From positions 1-64,000 of the forward strand of contig NZ_JABTTE010000015.1 of NCBI RefSeq assembly GCF_013303125.1: 64,000 nucleotides of DNA, written 5' to 3'. This stretch comes from Calidifontibacillus erzurumensis. GTDB lineage: Bacteria; Bacillota; Bacilli; Bacillales; Bacillaceae_J. Below are positions 53,721-61,549 of the stretch, one piece after another. The notes under the pieces were generated by a model. That model searched no databases and was not told the DNA's origin. It saw only the letters and a program-made list of their open reading frames with translations. How positions within the stretch are numbered: position 1 is the first letter of the stretch; the number at the start of each line of letters is the position of its first letter. The position numbers and the translations under genes were made by a program.

Positions 53721-54740
53721 ATGTGGAAGGCCGGATTGAGATGGATGTTTCTCATTATGGGGACAATGATTGGCGCTGGTTATGCTTCAGGGAGAGAGAT
53801 TTGGCAGTTTTTTGGCCATGAAAGTGGACTTGCTATTATTTTATTTACTGTATTATTTTCAATCTGTTGTTATATTATTATGAAAATCAGTTACGAAAAG
53901 AAGACCGTACATTTTTTGCCCCTCCTTGAAACTGTATTAGGAAAAAGAATTGCCGCAATTTACGATATCATGCTCGTTTTCTATTTATTTTCAGTGACAG
54001 TCGTTATGTTAGCGGGAGGCGGGGCTACACTAGAAGCGTTTTCATTGCCGTTTTGGGCTGGCATTGCAATTACGGTCGCATTATTAGTATTACTATTTAT
54101 ATGGGATCTCCAAGGAATGGTGTCAATCAATGCTTTTATAACACCAGCGCTTGTGATTGGCCTCATCACAATATTACTAACGTATTTTATAAAAGATGGC
54201 CAAATGTTTTATATTGATTGGTCAAAACAAAACAATTGGCCGGCAGCCTTTACGTTTACGGCATTAAATATTATGCCGCTCGTCGCAGTATTAGCCGCTA
54301 TTGGCAAGGAGATTAAAAGAAAAGGAGAAATATGGATTGCAAGCATTGGCAGTGGGCTTATTCTTGGAGGAATTTCATTTATATATAATGAAATATTAAC
54401 GGAAATCTCTTCAGATATTGCACTTTATGAAATCCCACTATTTGCTATATTAAAAAACAATCACAATATGGTTTTAGTTATTATGTCCATCATATTATGG
54501 AGTGCAATTTATACAACGGCTGCCACAGGAGTTGTTGGATTAGCAAGCCGTTTTCGAAAAAAGATGGAAATTCCATTATGGAGCATAGCGCTTTTAATTT
54601 TGTTAATCATGGTTCCATTTACGACATTTGGTTTCTCCACTTTAATTGCTGTTCTTTATCCATTATATGGGTTGTTAAATCTGTATTTGCTTGCATCCCT
54701 TTTACTATATCCGATTACAAACAAAAATTTTGATAAATAG
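53721..54740 (+). CDS. YkvI-type membrane transporter
   Basis: A 339-residue protein with about ten membrane segments. Its start 'RWMFLIMGTMIGAGYASGREIWQFF' resembles the first helix of the APC/NSS transporter fold, as in the YkvI family. Substrate unknown. I chose the ATG at 53721 after AAAGGGG. The frame runs back to 53556 but that part overlaps yyaC and its promoter. Confidence 0.87.
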   Translation: MWKAGLRWMFLIMGTMIGAGYASGREIWQFFGHESGLAIILFTVLFSICCYIIMKISYEKKTVHFLPLLETVLGKRIAAIYDIMLVFYLFSVTVVMLAGGGATLEAFSLPFWAGIAITVALLVLLFIWDLQGMVSINAFITPALVIGLITILLTYFIKDGQMFYIDWSKQNNWPAAFTFTALNIMPLVAVLAAIGKEIKRKGEIWIASIGSGLILGGISFIYNEILTEISSDIALYEIPLFAILKNNHNMVLVIMSIILWSAIYTTAATGVVGLASRFRKKMEIPLWSIALLILLIMVPFTTFGFSTLIAVLYPLYGLLNLYLLASLLLYPITNKNFDK

Positions 54741-54777
54741 GAATAGATATCTTTTTAACCAATTGATTCCAATATAT

Positions 54778-54806
54778 TTGCCGGAATAATAAGTCTATAG
54801 TAAAAT
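54778..54806 (+). promoter_or_regulatory. Candidate promoter of yyzM
   Basis: TTGCCG (54778-54783), a 17-base spacer and TAAAAT (54801-54806), 46 bases before the start codon. Confidence 0.55.
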
Positions 54807-54851
54807 TTAAATAGGGGTCAAATGTTCGGAAATACGTGAAGGGGGAGCAAA

Positions 54852-55061
54852 ATGGTTGATAAAAATTTTGGTTTATACGATATAGTGGAAATGAAAAAAC
54901 AACACCCTTGCGGCACAAACCGTTGGAAAATTATCCGTCTTGGGATGGATATACGCATTAAATGTGAAGGGTGCAACCATAGTGTATTATTACCCCGAAA
55001 AGAATTTACCCGAAAGTTAAAAAAGATTCTTGTTAAACATGAAGAGGAAAATAATGGTTAA
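54852..55061 (+). CDS. yyzM: YyzM, DUF951 small protein
   Basis: A 69-residue protein with 'YDIVEMKKQHPCGTNRWKIIRLGMDIRIKCEGCNHSVLLPR'. The cysteines in 'HPCG' and 'CEGC' could bind a metal. DUF951 proteins lie next to ychF in many Firmicutes. Function unknown. GGGGGAG precedes the ATG. Confidence 0.92.
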   Translation: MVDKNFGLYDIVEMKKQHPCGTNRWKIIRLGMDIRIKCEGCNHSVLLPRKEFTRKLKKILVKHEEENNG

Positions 55062-55161
55062 AAAGAAGGCATTTCTTTTTATTGAATGTTCATTCTTTCT
55101 TTTAAACGAAATGATTGTCTGTTAGGAAGTAAATTTTCTGTTTAATTAAATGCAGCAAGTT

Positions 55162-55195
55162 TGGCTGTCTCATCTATGTGGGGCAGCTTTTTTAA
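55162..55195 (+). terminator. Possible terminator after yyzM
   Basis: GGCTGTC-type arm pairs imperfectly with GGGCAGC, followed by TTTTTT. Confidence 0.5.
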
Positions 55196-55197
55196 GC

Positions 55198-55226
55198 TTG
55201 CTTATTTTCACGACAGTTTCTATAAT
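55198..55226 (+). promoter_or_regulatory. Promoter of ychF
   Basis: TTGCTT (55198-55203), a 17-base spacer and TATAAT (55221-55226). Confidence 0.75.
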
Positions 55227-55273
55227 TGTTAAGAATAGTTAGAACGATTGATTTCTTAAGGAGTGAAAAATAC

Positions 55274-56374
55274 ATGGGTTTAACAGCCGGAATCGTTGGT
55301 CTTCCAAACGTCGGGAAGTCAACGCTTTTTAATGCGATTACACAAGCGGGGGCAGAATCAGCCAATTACCCGTTTTGTACGATTGACCCGAATGTCGGGA
55401 TTGTGGAAGTGCCAGATGAGCGTTTAAATAAATTAACAGAATTAGTAAAGCCGAAAAAAACGGTGCCAACAGCGTTTGAGTTTACCGATATTGCCGGTAT
55501 TGTAAAAGGTGCGAGCAAAGGTGAAGGGTTAGGAAATAAATTTTTATCACATATCCGTCAAGTAGATGCCATTTGTCATGTTGTCCGTTGTTTTGCTGAT
55601 GATGAAATTACCCATGTTGCTGGGAAAGTTGATCCGATTGCCGATATTGAAACGATTAATTTAGAGTTGATCTTAGCTGATCTTGAAACAGTGGACAAGC
55701 GTATCGACCGCGTTGGAAAATTGGCGAAGCAAAAAGATAAAGATGCCGCTCTTGAATATGAAGTGCTTGTCAAGCTGAAAGAAGCGTTCGAGCAAGGGAA
55801 AATGGCGAGAACGATTGAATTTACAGAAGAACAGATGAAGATCGTGAAACATTTGCATTTGTTAACGATTAAACCGATGTTATATGTTGCCAATGTTGGC
55901 GAAGAGGATATCGTTGATCCTTCTGGCAATGAATATGTTCAACAAGTACGGGAATATGCAAAAAACGATAATGCAGAAGTAATTGTCATCTGTGCGAAAA
56001 TTGAAGCAGAAATTGCTGAACTCGATGGAGAAGAAAAGAAAATGTTCCTTGAAGAGCTCGGCATTAAAGAATCTGGTTTGGATCAGTTAATAAAAGCTGC
56101 TTATTCATTGCTTGGATTAGCTACTTATTTTACAGCAGGTGAACAAGAAGTGCGTGCGTGGACATTTAAAAAAGGTATGAAAGCACCACAATGTGCCGGC
56201 ATTATTCATAGTGATTTTGAACGCGGCTTTATTCGTGCTGAGACGGTTTCGTTTGAAGATCTACTGGCAGCAGGATCGATGCAGGCAGCCCGTGAAGCAG
56301 GAAAAGTCCGCCTTGAAGGAAAAGATTACGTCGTTCAAGATGGAGACATTATGCACTTCAGGTTTAATGTATAA
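55274..56374 (+). CDS. ychF: Ribosome-binding ATPase YchF/OLA1
   Basis: A 366-residue Obg-family P-loop protein, identical in length to B. subtilis YyaF. G1 is GLPNVGKST, followed by a coiled coil and a C-terminal TGS domain (about 280-366, 'AWTFKKGMKAPQCAGIIHSDFERGF'). Members prefer ATP and bind the ribosome. I chose the ATG at 55274 (MGLTAGIVGL) with AAGGAG upstream. Confidence 0.97.
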   Translation: MGLTAGIVGLPNVGKSTLFNAITQAGAESANYPFCTIDPNVGIVEVPDERLNKLTELVKPKKTVPTAFEFTDIAGIVKGASKGEGLGNKFLSHIRQVDAICHVVRCFADDEITHVAGKVDPIADIETINLELILADLETVDKRIDRVGKLAKQKDKDAALEYEVLVKLKEAFEQGKMARTIEFTEEQMKIVKHLHLLTIKPMLYVANVGEEDIVDPSGNEYVQQVREYAKNDNAEVIVICAKIEAEIAELDGEEKKMFLEELGIKESGLDQLIKAAYSLLGLATYFTAGEQEVRAWTFKKGMKAPQCAGIIHSDFERGFIRAETVSFEDLLAAGSMQAAREAGKVRLEGKDYVVQDGDIMHFRFNV

Positions 56375-56402
56375 ATTACGAACTTCTTAATAGCTTGTCT
56401 TC

Positions 56403-56431
56403 TTGCATCGGTTTGCCAATCATGTTATAAT
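56403..56431 (+). promoter_or_regulatory. Promoter of rpsF-ssb-rpsR
   Basis: TTGCAT (56403-56408), a 17-base spacer and TATAAT (56426-56431), 86 bases before rpsF, leaving room for a structured leader. Confidence 0.8.
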
Positions 56432-56461
56432 TTTGTTTCGTGAGTAATTATGTAAATCGAT

Positions 56462-56510
56462 TGCTCCTTGCTCCTTTACAAATAGGAGCCGTTTAGTCCA
56501 AGAGGAGGTG
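56462..56510 (+). promoter_or_regulatory. Candidate S6:S18-binding leader of the rpsF operon
   Basis: The leader has a stem GCTCCT/AGGAGC (about 56469-56488) followed by a CCG and then the ribosome-binding site AGAGGAGGTG. Leaders of rpsF operons often carry an RNA that the S6-S18 complex binds to repress translation, with a conserved CCG. I infer the match from position and these elements only. Confidence 0.5.
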
Positions 56511-56516
56511 AAGAGA

Positions 56517-56804
56517 ATGCGCAAGTACGAAATTATGTACATTGTTCGCCCTAATGTTGATGATGAAACGAAAAAAGCTGTCGTTGATCGTTTTAACGAT
56601 ATCTTAAAAGATCAAGGCGCTGAAATCGTGAAATTTACTGAAATGGGCAAACGTCGTTTAGCATACGAAATTAAAGATTTCCGTGAAGGATATTATATGC
56701 TTGTAAACGTTGTTGCTAAACCACAAGCGATCGATGAATTTGACCGCTTGGCGAAAATCAGCGAAGACATCATTCGTCATATCGCAGTACGTGAAGAAGA
56801 GTAA
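56517..56804 (+). CDS. rpsF: Ribosomal protein S6
   Basis: A 95-residue protein that begins [20 protein letters not shown]. It binds the 30S platform as a heterodimer with S18. I chose the ATG at 56517 after AGGAGGTG; the GTG at 56508 is part of that site. It starts the rpsF-ssb-rpsR operon. Confidence 0.98.
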   Translation: MRKYEIMYIVRPNVDDETKKAVVDRFNDILKDQGAEIVKFTEMGKRRLAYEIKDFREGYYMLVNVVAKPQAIDEFDRLAKISEDIIRHIAVREEE

Positions 56805-56844
56805 GAAACGGATTTGTTTTAATATTCATTAAGGGGTGTTTCTG

Positions 56845-57396
56845 ATGTTGAACCGCGTTGTGCTTGTAGGCAGGTTAACGAGGGATCCAGAATTGCGTTA
56901 TACTCCAAATGGAGTAGCTGTTGCCCAATTTACACTCGCTGTTAATCGTCCATTTACCAATCAGCAAGGTGAACGGGAGGCTGATTTTATCAACTGCGTA
57001 GTGTGGCGGCGTCAAGCTGAGAATGTAGCAAACTATTTGAAAAAAGGCAGCTTAGCTGGAGTGGATGGCCGTTTGCAAACCCGCAGTTATGATGGACAAG
57101 ATGGTCGTCGAGTGTATGTAACGGAAGTTGTGGCAGAAAGCGTGCAATTTTTGGAGCCTAAAGGTGCAAGTCAAGGCGGCGGTTCACCAGACCCTTATGG
57201 ATTTGGCGGATTTGGGGGTCCACCTCCAAGCGGTGGAAATTACGGTCCTGGAGCGGGTTATGGCGGCCAGCGTTCATCTGGCTCAGGCTTCAATCCTAGC
57301 CCAAATCAACGTCCAAATGATTTCAATATTGATGATGATCCATTTAAAGATGATGGTTTACCAATTGACATATCAGACGATGATCTTCCGTTCTAA
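56845..57396 (+). CDS. ssb: Single-stranded DNA-binding protein
   Basis: A 183-residue SSB (172 in B. subtilis SsbA). An OB fold (about 1-105, [19 protein letters not shown]) is followed by a glycine-rich linker and the acidic tip DDDLPF that recruits repair and replication proteins. I chose the ATG at 56845 after AAGGGG. It lies between rpsF and rpsR as is usual. Confidence 0.98.
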   Translation: MLNRVVLVGRLTRDPELRYTPNGVAVAQFTLAVNRPFTNQQGEREADFINCVVWRRQAENVANYLKKGSLAGVDGRLQTRSYDGQDGRRVYVTEVVAESVQFLEPKGASQGGGSPDPYGFGGFGGPPPSGGNYGPGAGYGGQRSSGSGFNPSPNQRPNDFNIDDDPFKDDGLPIDISDDDLPF

Positions 57397-57468
57397 ATAA
57401 AGAAAAGAAGAAGCGTTGAGCGCTGAATAAAAGTAAAATAAATTTTCATGCATAAGGAGGGAATTTTA

Positions 57469-57708
57469 ATGGCAGCAGGTGGAGCTCGTAAAGGTCGTGC
57501 AAAACGCCGTAAAGTGTGCTATTTTACAGCGAACGGCATTACACATATCGACTATAAAGATGTTGATCTTTTAAAACGTTTCATTTCTGAGCGTGGAAAA
57601 ATTTTACCTCGCCGTGTAACTGGAACATCTTCTAAATATCAACGTAAATTAACAACAGCTATTAAACGCGCACGTCAAATGGCGTTGTTACCATACGTAA
57701 ACGATTAA
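57469..57708 (+). CDS. rpsR: Ribosomal protein S18, copy 1 (operon copy)
   Basis: A 79-residue S18 ([19 protein letters not shown]). It follows ssb in the standard operon, with AAGGAGGG before the ATG at 57469. A second, diverged rpsR lies 2.5 kb downstream. Both keep one cysteine and neither has the zinc-binding set, so this is not the known zinc-dependent S18 pair. The two proteins differ at the first few residues, at A20/V, R/K in the middle, and at the last residues. This copy's C-terminus is VND. Confidence 0.97.
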   Translation: MAAGGARKGRAKRRKVCYFTANGITHIDYKDVDLLKRFISERGKILPRRVTGTSSKYQRKLTTAIKRARQMALLPYVND

Positions 57709-57717
57709 TAATGAATC

Positions 57718-57756
57718 AAAGCACAATAAGGATATAAGCCTTATTGTGCTTTTTTC
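57718..57756 (+). terminator. Terminator of the rpsF-ssb-rpsR operon
   Basis: AAAGCACAATAAGG and CCTTATTGTGCTTT form a perfect 14-base-pair stem, followed by a TTTTT tail. Confidence 0.92.
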
Positions 57757-57823
57757 GTAAGCTCTATCAAACTTTCCTGTTAATTATTCTGATAGATCAT
57801 TCTGGTATTTAGTGGTGCTAAAT

Positions 57824-58501
57824 TTATGAATTCTTTAACTTTTTCTTTTTAAGTATTATTACAAATGCTACCAATGCTAAAAGACCAATAATAACAGCAA
57901 TGTTTGTTATATTTATAATTTTTGCCTCCAAGTGTATTGGATTGTCTTCACCAGGAATTAATATCCATTCCAAAGTTTTTCCCTCATCTGTTACATTTGA
58001 AGCATTATGATTTTCTATTTTGACAGGTAATGTTAACAAAAATCTAAGGTCAATACTATTGATCATAGCTGTTTCTAACCCTATGAAATCCTTTTCCTCG
58101 CTTATAGCAAGGTTGCTTAGGTCAATGTTGGCATCAAGTATATAAGTTGTTGTAAATAGTGACTTTTTTACTTTTAAAGGGATTTCTCCTTCTTGATTAA
58201 ACATTTCTCTGAATCCTTTAAAATCTCTTATTGAATTATAATGTTTTTTAGCTTGGATACCTACTAAATTGCCACTCCTATAGGTAGCAACTTGATAACC
58301 TTCACTTTCAGCCTCCTTTTTCACCTTAGAAATAGGGTTACTATTATTGAACATATCGAGAATCAAAGGACTCATTGCAAGTTTAAATTCAGCATCAGCA
58401 CTGCCATTTTTGTTAACTTTTAAATGGTAAACACCCTCTACACAGCCACTCAAAAATAATAAGAACAAAGAAATAAGTGCTATAAATGTAAACTTTCTCA
58501 T
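57824..58501 (-). CDS. Lipoprotein with a C-terminal membrane segment (LppM/DUF3153-like)
   Basis: A 225-residue protein. A lipoprotein signal ends at C20 (LSGC) and a second hydrophobic segment lies at about 195-216, followed by KKKKLKNS. The middle part (VYHLKVNKNGSADAEFKLAMS) resembles LppM/DUF3153 domains. Function unknown. GGAGG lies 8 bases before the ATG at 58501. It runs opposite to all its neighbours and sits inside the AT-rich segment between the two rpsR copies. Confidence 0.8.
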   Translation of the reverse strand: MRKFTFIALISLFLLFLSGCVEGVYHLKVNKNGSADAEFKLAMSPLILDMFNNSNPISKVKKEAESEGYQVATYRSGNLVGIQAKKHYNSIRDFKGFREMFNQEGEIPLKVKKSLFTTTYILDANIDLSNLAISEEKDFIGLETAMINSIDLRFLLTLPVKIENHNASNVTDEGKTLEWILIPGEDNPIHLEAKIINITNIAVIIGLLALVAFVIILKKKKLKNS

Positions 58502-59127
58502 AATTATTTCCTCCAATATAAATAATAATCCAATTTTAATTAATATATTCTGGAAAAATATATGTTAGTAAATATATGGTAATAGTACTCTTGTTTTCTA
58601 ATAGTAATTATCGACTTGATAAAAGAGTATGATTTTTTAAATAAAGCTATGTATGGAGTTTGAGTACTGTTTAAAATGTTTGAGTGGGGTGAGGTAGAAT
58701 TTCTTGATTCTATTCTATTTATCAAATGAGTTGGTTAAGATACTTTTCATGTTTTTGTCCAGTCTACCAATTGCATTGTTTCATTCCCAAAGTAGTTCCA
58801 AATCATTATTGAGTACCAGTGTTTTTGTATTTGGTAGCCGCAATAATGTTTGCAAAAAATATGTTTCACGTGAAACATTGAATGAATAAGAATATTTTTT
58901 ATTATGGTCACATTTTTCAAAAATGGACTTAGAAATGTTTATATATACTAGCTGGCAACATTTTTTTCTTATCTATAAATTGAAAATATTTTATAATTGG
59001 AATAATCTTCAATTTTAAGCTTAAGTAAACTATAATAAATTGAAAAATGGAATATATTTGGAAACTCAGGTGATTGTTGTTAGAGAGTATATTTTGCTAA
59101 ATAGGCATATATGACAAAGGGAAAGGC
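58502..59127. other. AT-rich non-coding stretch with one parS site
   Basis: About 620 bases with very low GC. Apart from the parS site, no feature is supported; a 61-codon frame at 58704 has no ribosome-binding site and reads through the parS palindrome. Confidence 0.5.
58862..58877. promoter_or_regulatory. Perfect parS site in the accessory segment
   Basis: TGTTTCACGTGAAACA is the full 16-base palindromic consensus for Spo0J/ParB. It lies about 8.5 kb from the spo0J gene and between the two rpsR copies. Confidence 0.95.
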
Positions 59128-59731
59128 ATGATTTTTACTCATATATTCCTAAAATATTTGGATATTAGTTTGATGGGGGCATGGTTTCATTTGTTAAAAT
59201 TTCTTTTCCTTATGATTCATGTTTTGGTTGCATGTTTTTTGGTTTCTTTTATATTTTTATCCCCGACAATTTCGCCTGAAGATGTAGATTTACCACATAA
59301 CATGAAAGTCATACCTTCAACTGAAAATAAAGTTCAAAAACTTAAAGCTAACAATTTTTCTTCATAATCATTCATCTAAGCCACTAATAAACGAGAACGA
59401 TGATTACTTTTATACTGTTTATATTTATAAACCTAAAGACTATCGGTACTTATCGCATGATTATTCTAATGAAATAAATATAAATGAAATTCATATTGGA
59501 AGTGATTCAAAGACAGCTATAGAAGCAAATAATCATTTAACAAGAGCAGTGAATGTTTCTTTATTCAATAAGAATAGACAGGTAGAAACAGATGGCTTTA
59601 TGTATACTGGCGATGAATATCCATTTTATATAACCTATTCCTTTATGAAAGATGGACAATATGAGCAAACGCAAATGGATCATTATTACGTCATTTTTCT
59701 TTCTATGAGAAAAAGTTTTGGAAAGATTTAA
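59128..59731 (+). pseudogene. Frameshifted gene for a membrane-anchored protein of about 200 residues
   Basis: The 5' part (59128-59367) reads 79 residues with a hydrophobic region (about 18-46), after GGGAAAGG and an ATG. A second frame is open from about 59342 to 59731 and continues with a hydrophilic domain (NENDDYFYTVYIYKPKDY and onward) but has no start of its own until 59549. One single-base change near the A-run at about 59336-59342 would join them into one protein. I do not recognise the family. Sequencing error cannot be excluded. Confidence 0.6.
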
Positions 59732-59909
59732 GTTGGTCTAAGGTATATTTAGTAGAAAATCTGAAAATTGATTAAACAAAAGTTTGATTGTTTACCTATA
59801 GGAGATGTATAAACTAGTAAGAAACTACTAAGGTTTATAGTTTATTAGCAAGATTTATTGGCTTAGAGTTTTTCTTGTACCAATATTTTTAAATAGACTG
59901 GGGGTTATC

Positions 59910-60026
59910 ATCGATTTAAGCAAACTTACAGTAATAATTCTAATTATTATTGGTACTGTTTTTTATTCGCAGGGGATTTTCTCGAAGGAAGATAAGAAAA
60001 AACAAATGGAAAAAGAGAAAATATAA
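59910..60026 (+). CDS. Possible 38-residue single-pass membrane peptide with a non-standard start
   Basis: The frame reads DLSKLTVIILIIIGTVFYSQ, followed by a charged tail (GIFSKEDKKKQMEKEKI). The hydrophobic span covers about residues 7-19. No ATG, GTG or TTG opens it; GGGGG ends 5 bases before an ATC (59910). Either ATC serves as a rare start or an original ATG was lost. The composition looks like a real small membrane protein. Function unknown. Confidence 0.35.
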   Translation: MDLSKLTVIILIIIGTVFYSQGIFSKEDKKKQMEKEKI

Positions 60027-60080
60027 TTTGAATTTATGAATAATCTTTTAAAATAAACGGAAGAAATGGGAAATCATCGT

Positions 60081-60109
60081 AAGACATCAAAATTTTATGT
60101 TATTATAAC
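60081..60109 (+). promoter_or_regulatory. Candidate promoter of the second rpsR
   Basis: AAGACA (60081-60086), a 17-base spacer and TATAAC (60104-60109), about 108 bases before the gene. The -35 is weak. Confidence 0.4.
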
Positions 60110-60216
60110 TATTGGAATACCTTCATTTGCTGCCGTAAAAAGTAGTACATGGTCCCCCATACAAAACTTCCTTTTTAAAAAATGAACGACTATAATTTAT
60201 GAAGGAGGGACTATAG

Positions 60217-60456
60217 ATGGCAGGTGGATCGCACAAAGGCCGTGCAAAACGCCGCAAAGTGTGCTATTTTACAGTGAACGGCATTACACATATCGATTAT
60301 AAAGATGTTGACCTTTTGAAAAAATTTATTTCTGAGCGTGGAAAAATTTTACCCCGTCGAGTAACGGGAACTTCTTCAAAATATCAACGTAAGTTAACAA
60401 CAGCAATTAAACGTGCACGCCAAATGGCATTGTTACCATATGTGAGCGATGAATGA
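60217..60456 (+). CDS. rpsR: Ribosomal protein S18, copy 2
   Basis: A 79-residue S18 ([18 protein letters not shown]) with GAAGGAGG 8 bases before the ATG. Its ends (MAGG and VSDE) are closer to the B. subtilis S18 (MAGG and VSGE) than copy 1. Differences from copy 1 at the DNA level are mostly at third codon positions, which indicates selection on a working protein. It is directly upstream of yybS-gdpP-rplI, the usual neighbours of the rpsR operon in related bacilli. A weak GGCAGCA/TGCTGCC hairpin follows. Confidence 0.96.
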   Translation: MAGGSHKGRAKRRKVCYFTVNGITHIDYKDVDLLKKFISERGKILPRRVTGTSSKYQRKLTTAIKRARQMALLPYVSDE

Positions 60457-60462
60457 TTAAAA

Positions 60463-60492
60463 AAGGCAGCAGGGGGTATCTTTGCTGCCTTC
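60463..60492 (+). terminator. Hairpin after the second rpsR
   Basis: AAGGCAGCA and TGCTGCCTT form a 9-base-pair stem. The tail TCATTG is not T-rich, so it may be an attenuator or RNA-stability element. Confidence 0.55.
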
Positions 60493-60595
60493 ATTGTTTA
60501 ACACGGTAACAAAACTTGTCCCATATAGGTTGAAAGATTCATATTTCATACATAAAATGGTACATAAAGCGAAGTCGCATGGAAGAGGTGAAGGT

Positions 60596-61534
60596 GTGAA
60601 TTCTGTACGTCCCATCATAGAAGGTGCTGTGCTCGCAGCAATATTTTCTATCTTGCTTTTTATTGTCTTATATATGCCGATTATAGGTATGTTCTTTCTA
60701 TTTTGTCTGCCGATCCCGTTTATTATTTATGTTGTCCATCATGGATTAAAAAATGGGCTATTATTATTAGTAGTTGCTCTTTTTATTACATATATCATCG
60801 GTTCGATTGCTACAGTTCCGCTTGCATTTACATATGGCACAGCTGGCTTGGCTATGGGATATATATATTCATTAAGAAAAAGTGCATATGCGGTGCTTGT
60901 CGGCGGTAGTTTGACTTTAATGGTCAACCTTGTTCTTTTGTTTGTTCTTTCTAATTTGCTCTTTAACGTGAACATCGTTGAAGATACAAAGAACATGATG
61001 CATGAATCGATCAAAACGGGGGAAGAAATGTTTAAAGCCCTCGGACGGCCAACGGATCAGTTTGAATTGATGTATGAGTCAATTGACATGATTTCGTATG
61101 TAGTTCCAAGTGTAATTGTTTTAATTAGTGTTTTATTTACGATTACAACCCAGTTTTTTGCAGGGCAAATTTTTAAAAGACTAAAAATTGATTATCAACC
61201 TTTTCCGCCGCTCAGACAATGGACATTTCCAAAAAGTTTACTTTGGTATTATTTAATTGTTTCCATTCTAATCATGTTTGGTATAACTGAATCAGAAGAT
61301 GCATTGCTTTATTCAATTATCCTTAATTTGTTTCTAGTACTTGAAATTGTAATGACGATTCAAGGGATATCTTTTCTGTTTTTCTATTTTTATATAAAAA
61401 ACAAATCGCTTGCCATACCGGTTACTATAACAATTGTATCTTTCATCATACCATTTTTAATGTATATCATTAGAATCTTGGGTATAATTGATTTAGGGTT
61501 TGATTTGCGCAAGCGCATGAAAAACCCACAATGA
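60596..61534 (+). CDS. yybS: YybS, DUF2232 membrane protein
   Basis: A 312-residue protein (309 in B. subtilis) with about eight membrane segments. It is the YybS/DUF2232 family, found before gdpP in bacilli and perhaps an S-component-like transporter. I chose the GTG at 60596 (reading MNSVRPIIEGAVLAA) after AGAGGTGAAG. The longer frame to 60482 runs into the rpsR hairpin. gdpP starts 15 bases after its stop. Confidence 0.9.
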   Translation: MNSVRPIIEGAVLAAIFSILLFIVLYMPIIGMFFLFCLPIPFIIYVVHHGLKNGLLLLVVALFITYIIGSIATVPLAFTYGTAGLAMGYIYSLRKSAYAVLVGGSLTLMVNLVLLFVLSNLLFNVNIVEDTKNMMHESIKTGEEMFKALGRPTDQFELMYESIDMISYVVPSVIVLISVLFTITTQFFAGQIFKRLKIDYQPFPPLRQWTFPKSLLWYYLIVSILIMFGITESEDALLYSIILNLFLVLEIVMTIQGISFLFFYFYIKNKSLAIPVTITIVSFIIPFLMYIIRILGIIDLGFDLRKRMKNPQ

Positions 61535-61549
61535 TGTGGAGATGAAAAT

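Noticed and set aside
58704-58889. 61-codon frame containing the parS palindrome
   Set aside because: There is no ribosome-binding site; the frame is chance in an AT-rich region.
57469-60456. Zinc-responsive S18 pair (C+ and C- paralogues)
   Set aside because: Both copies have the same single cysteine in VCYF, so neither is a zinc-binding form.
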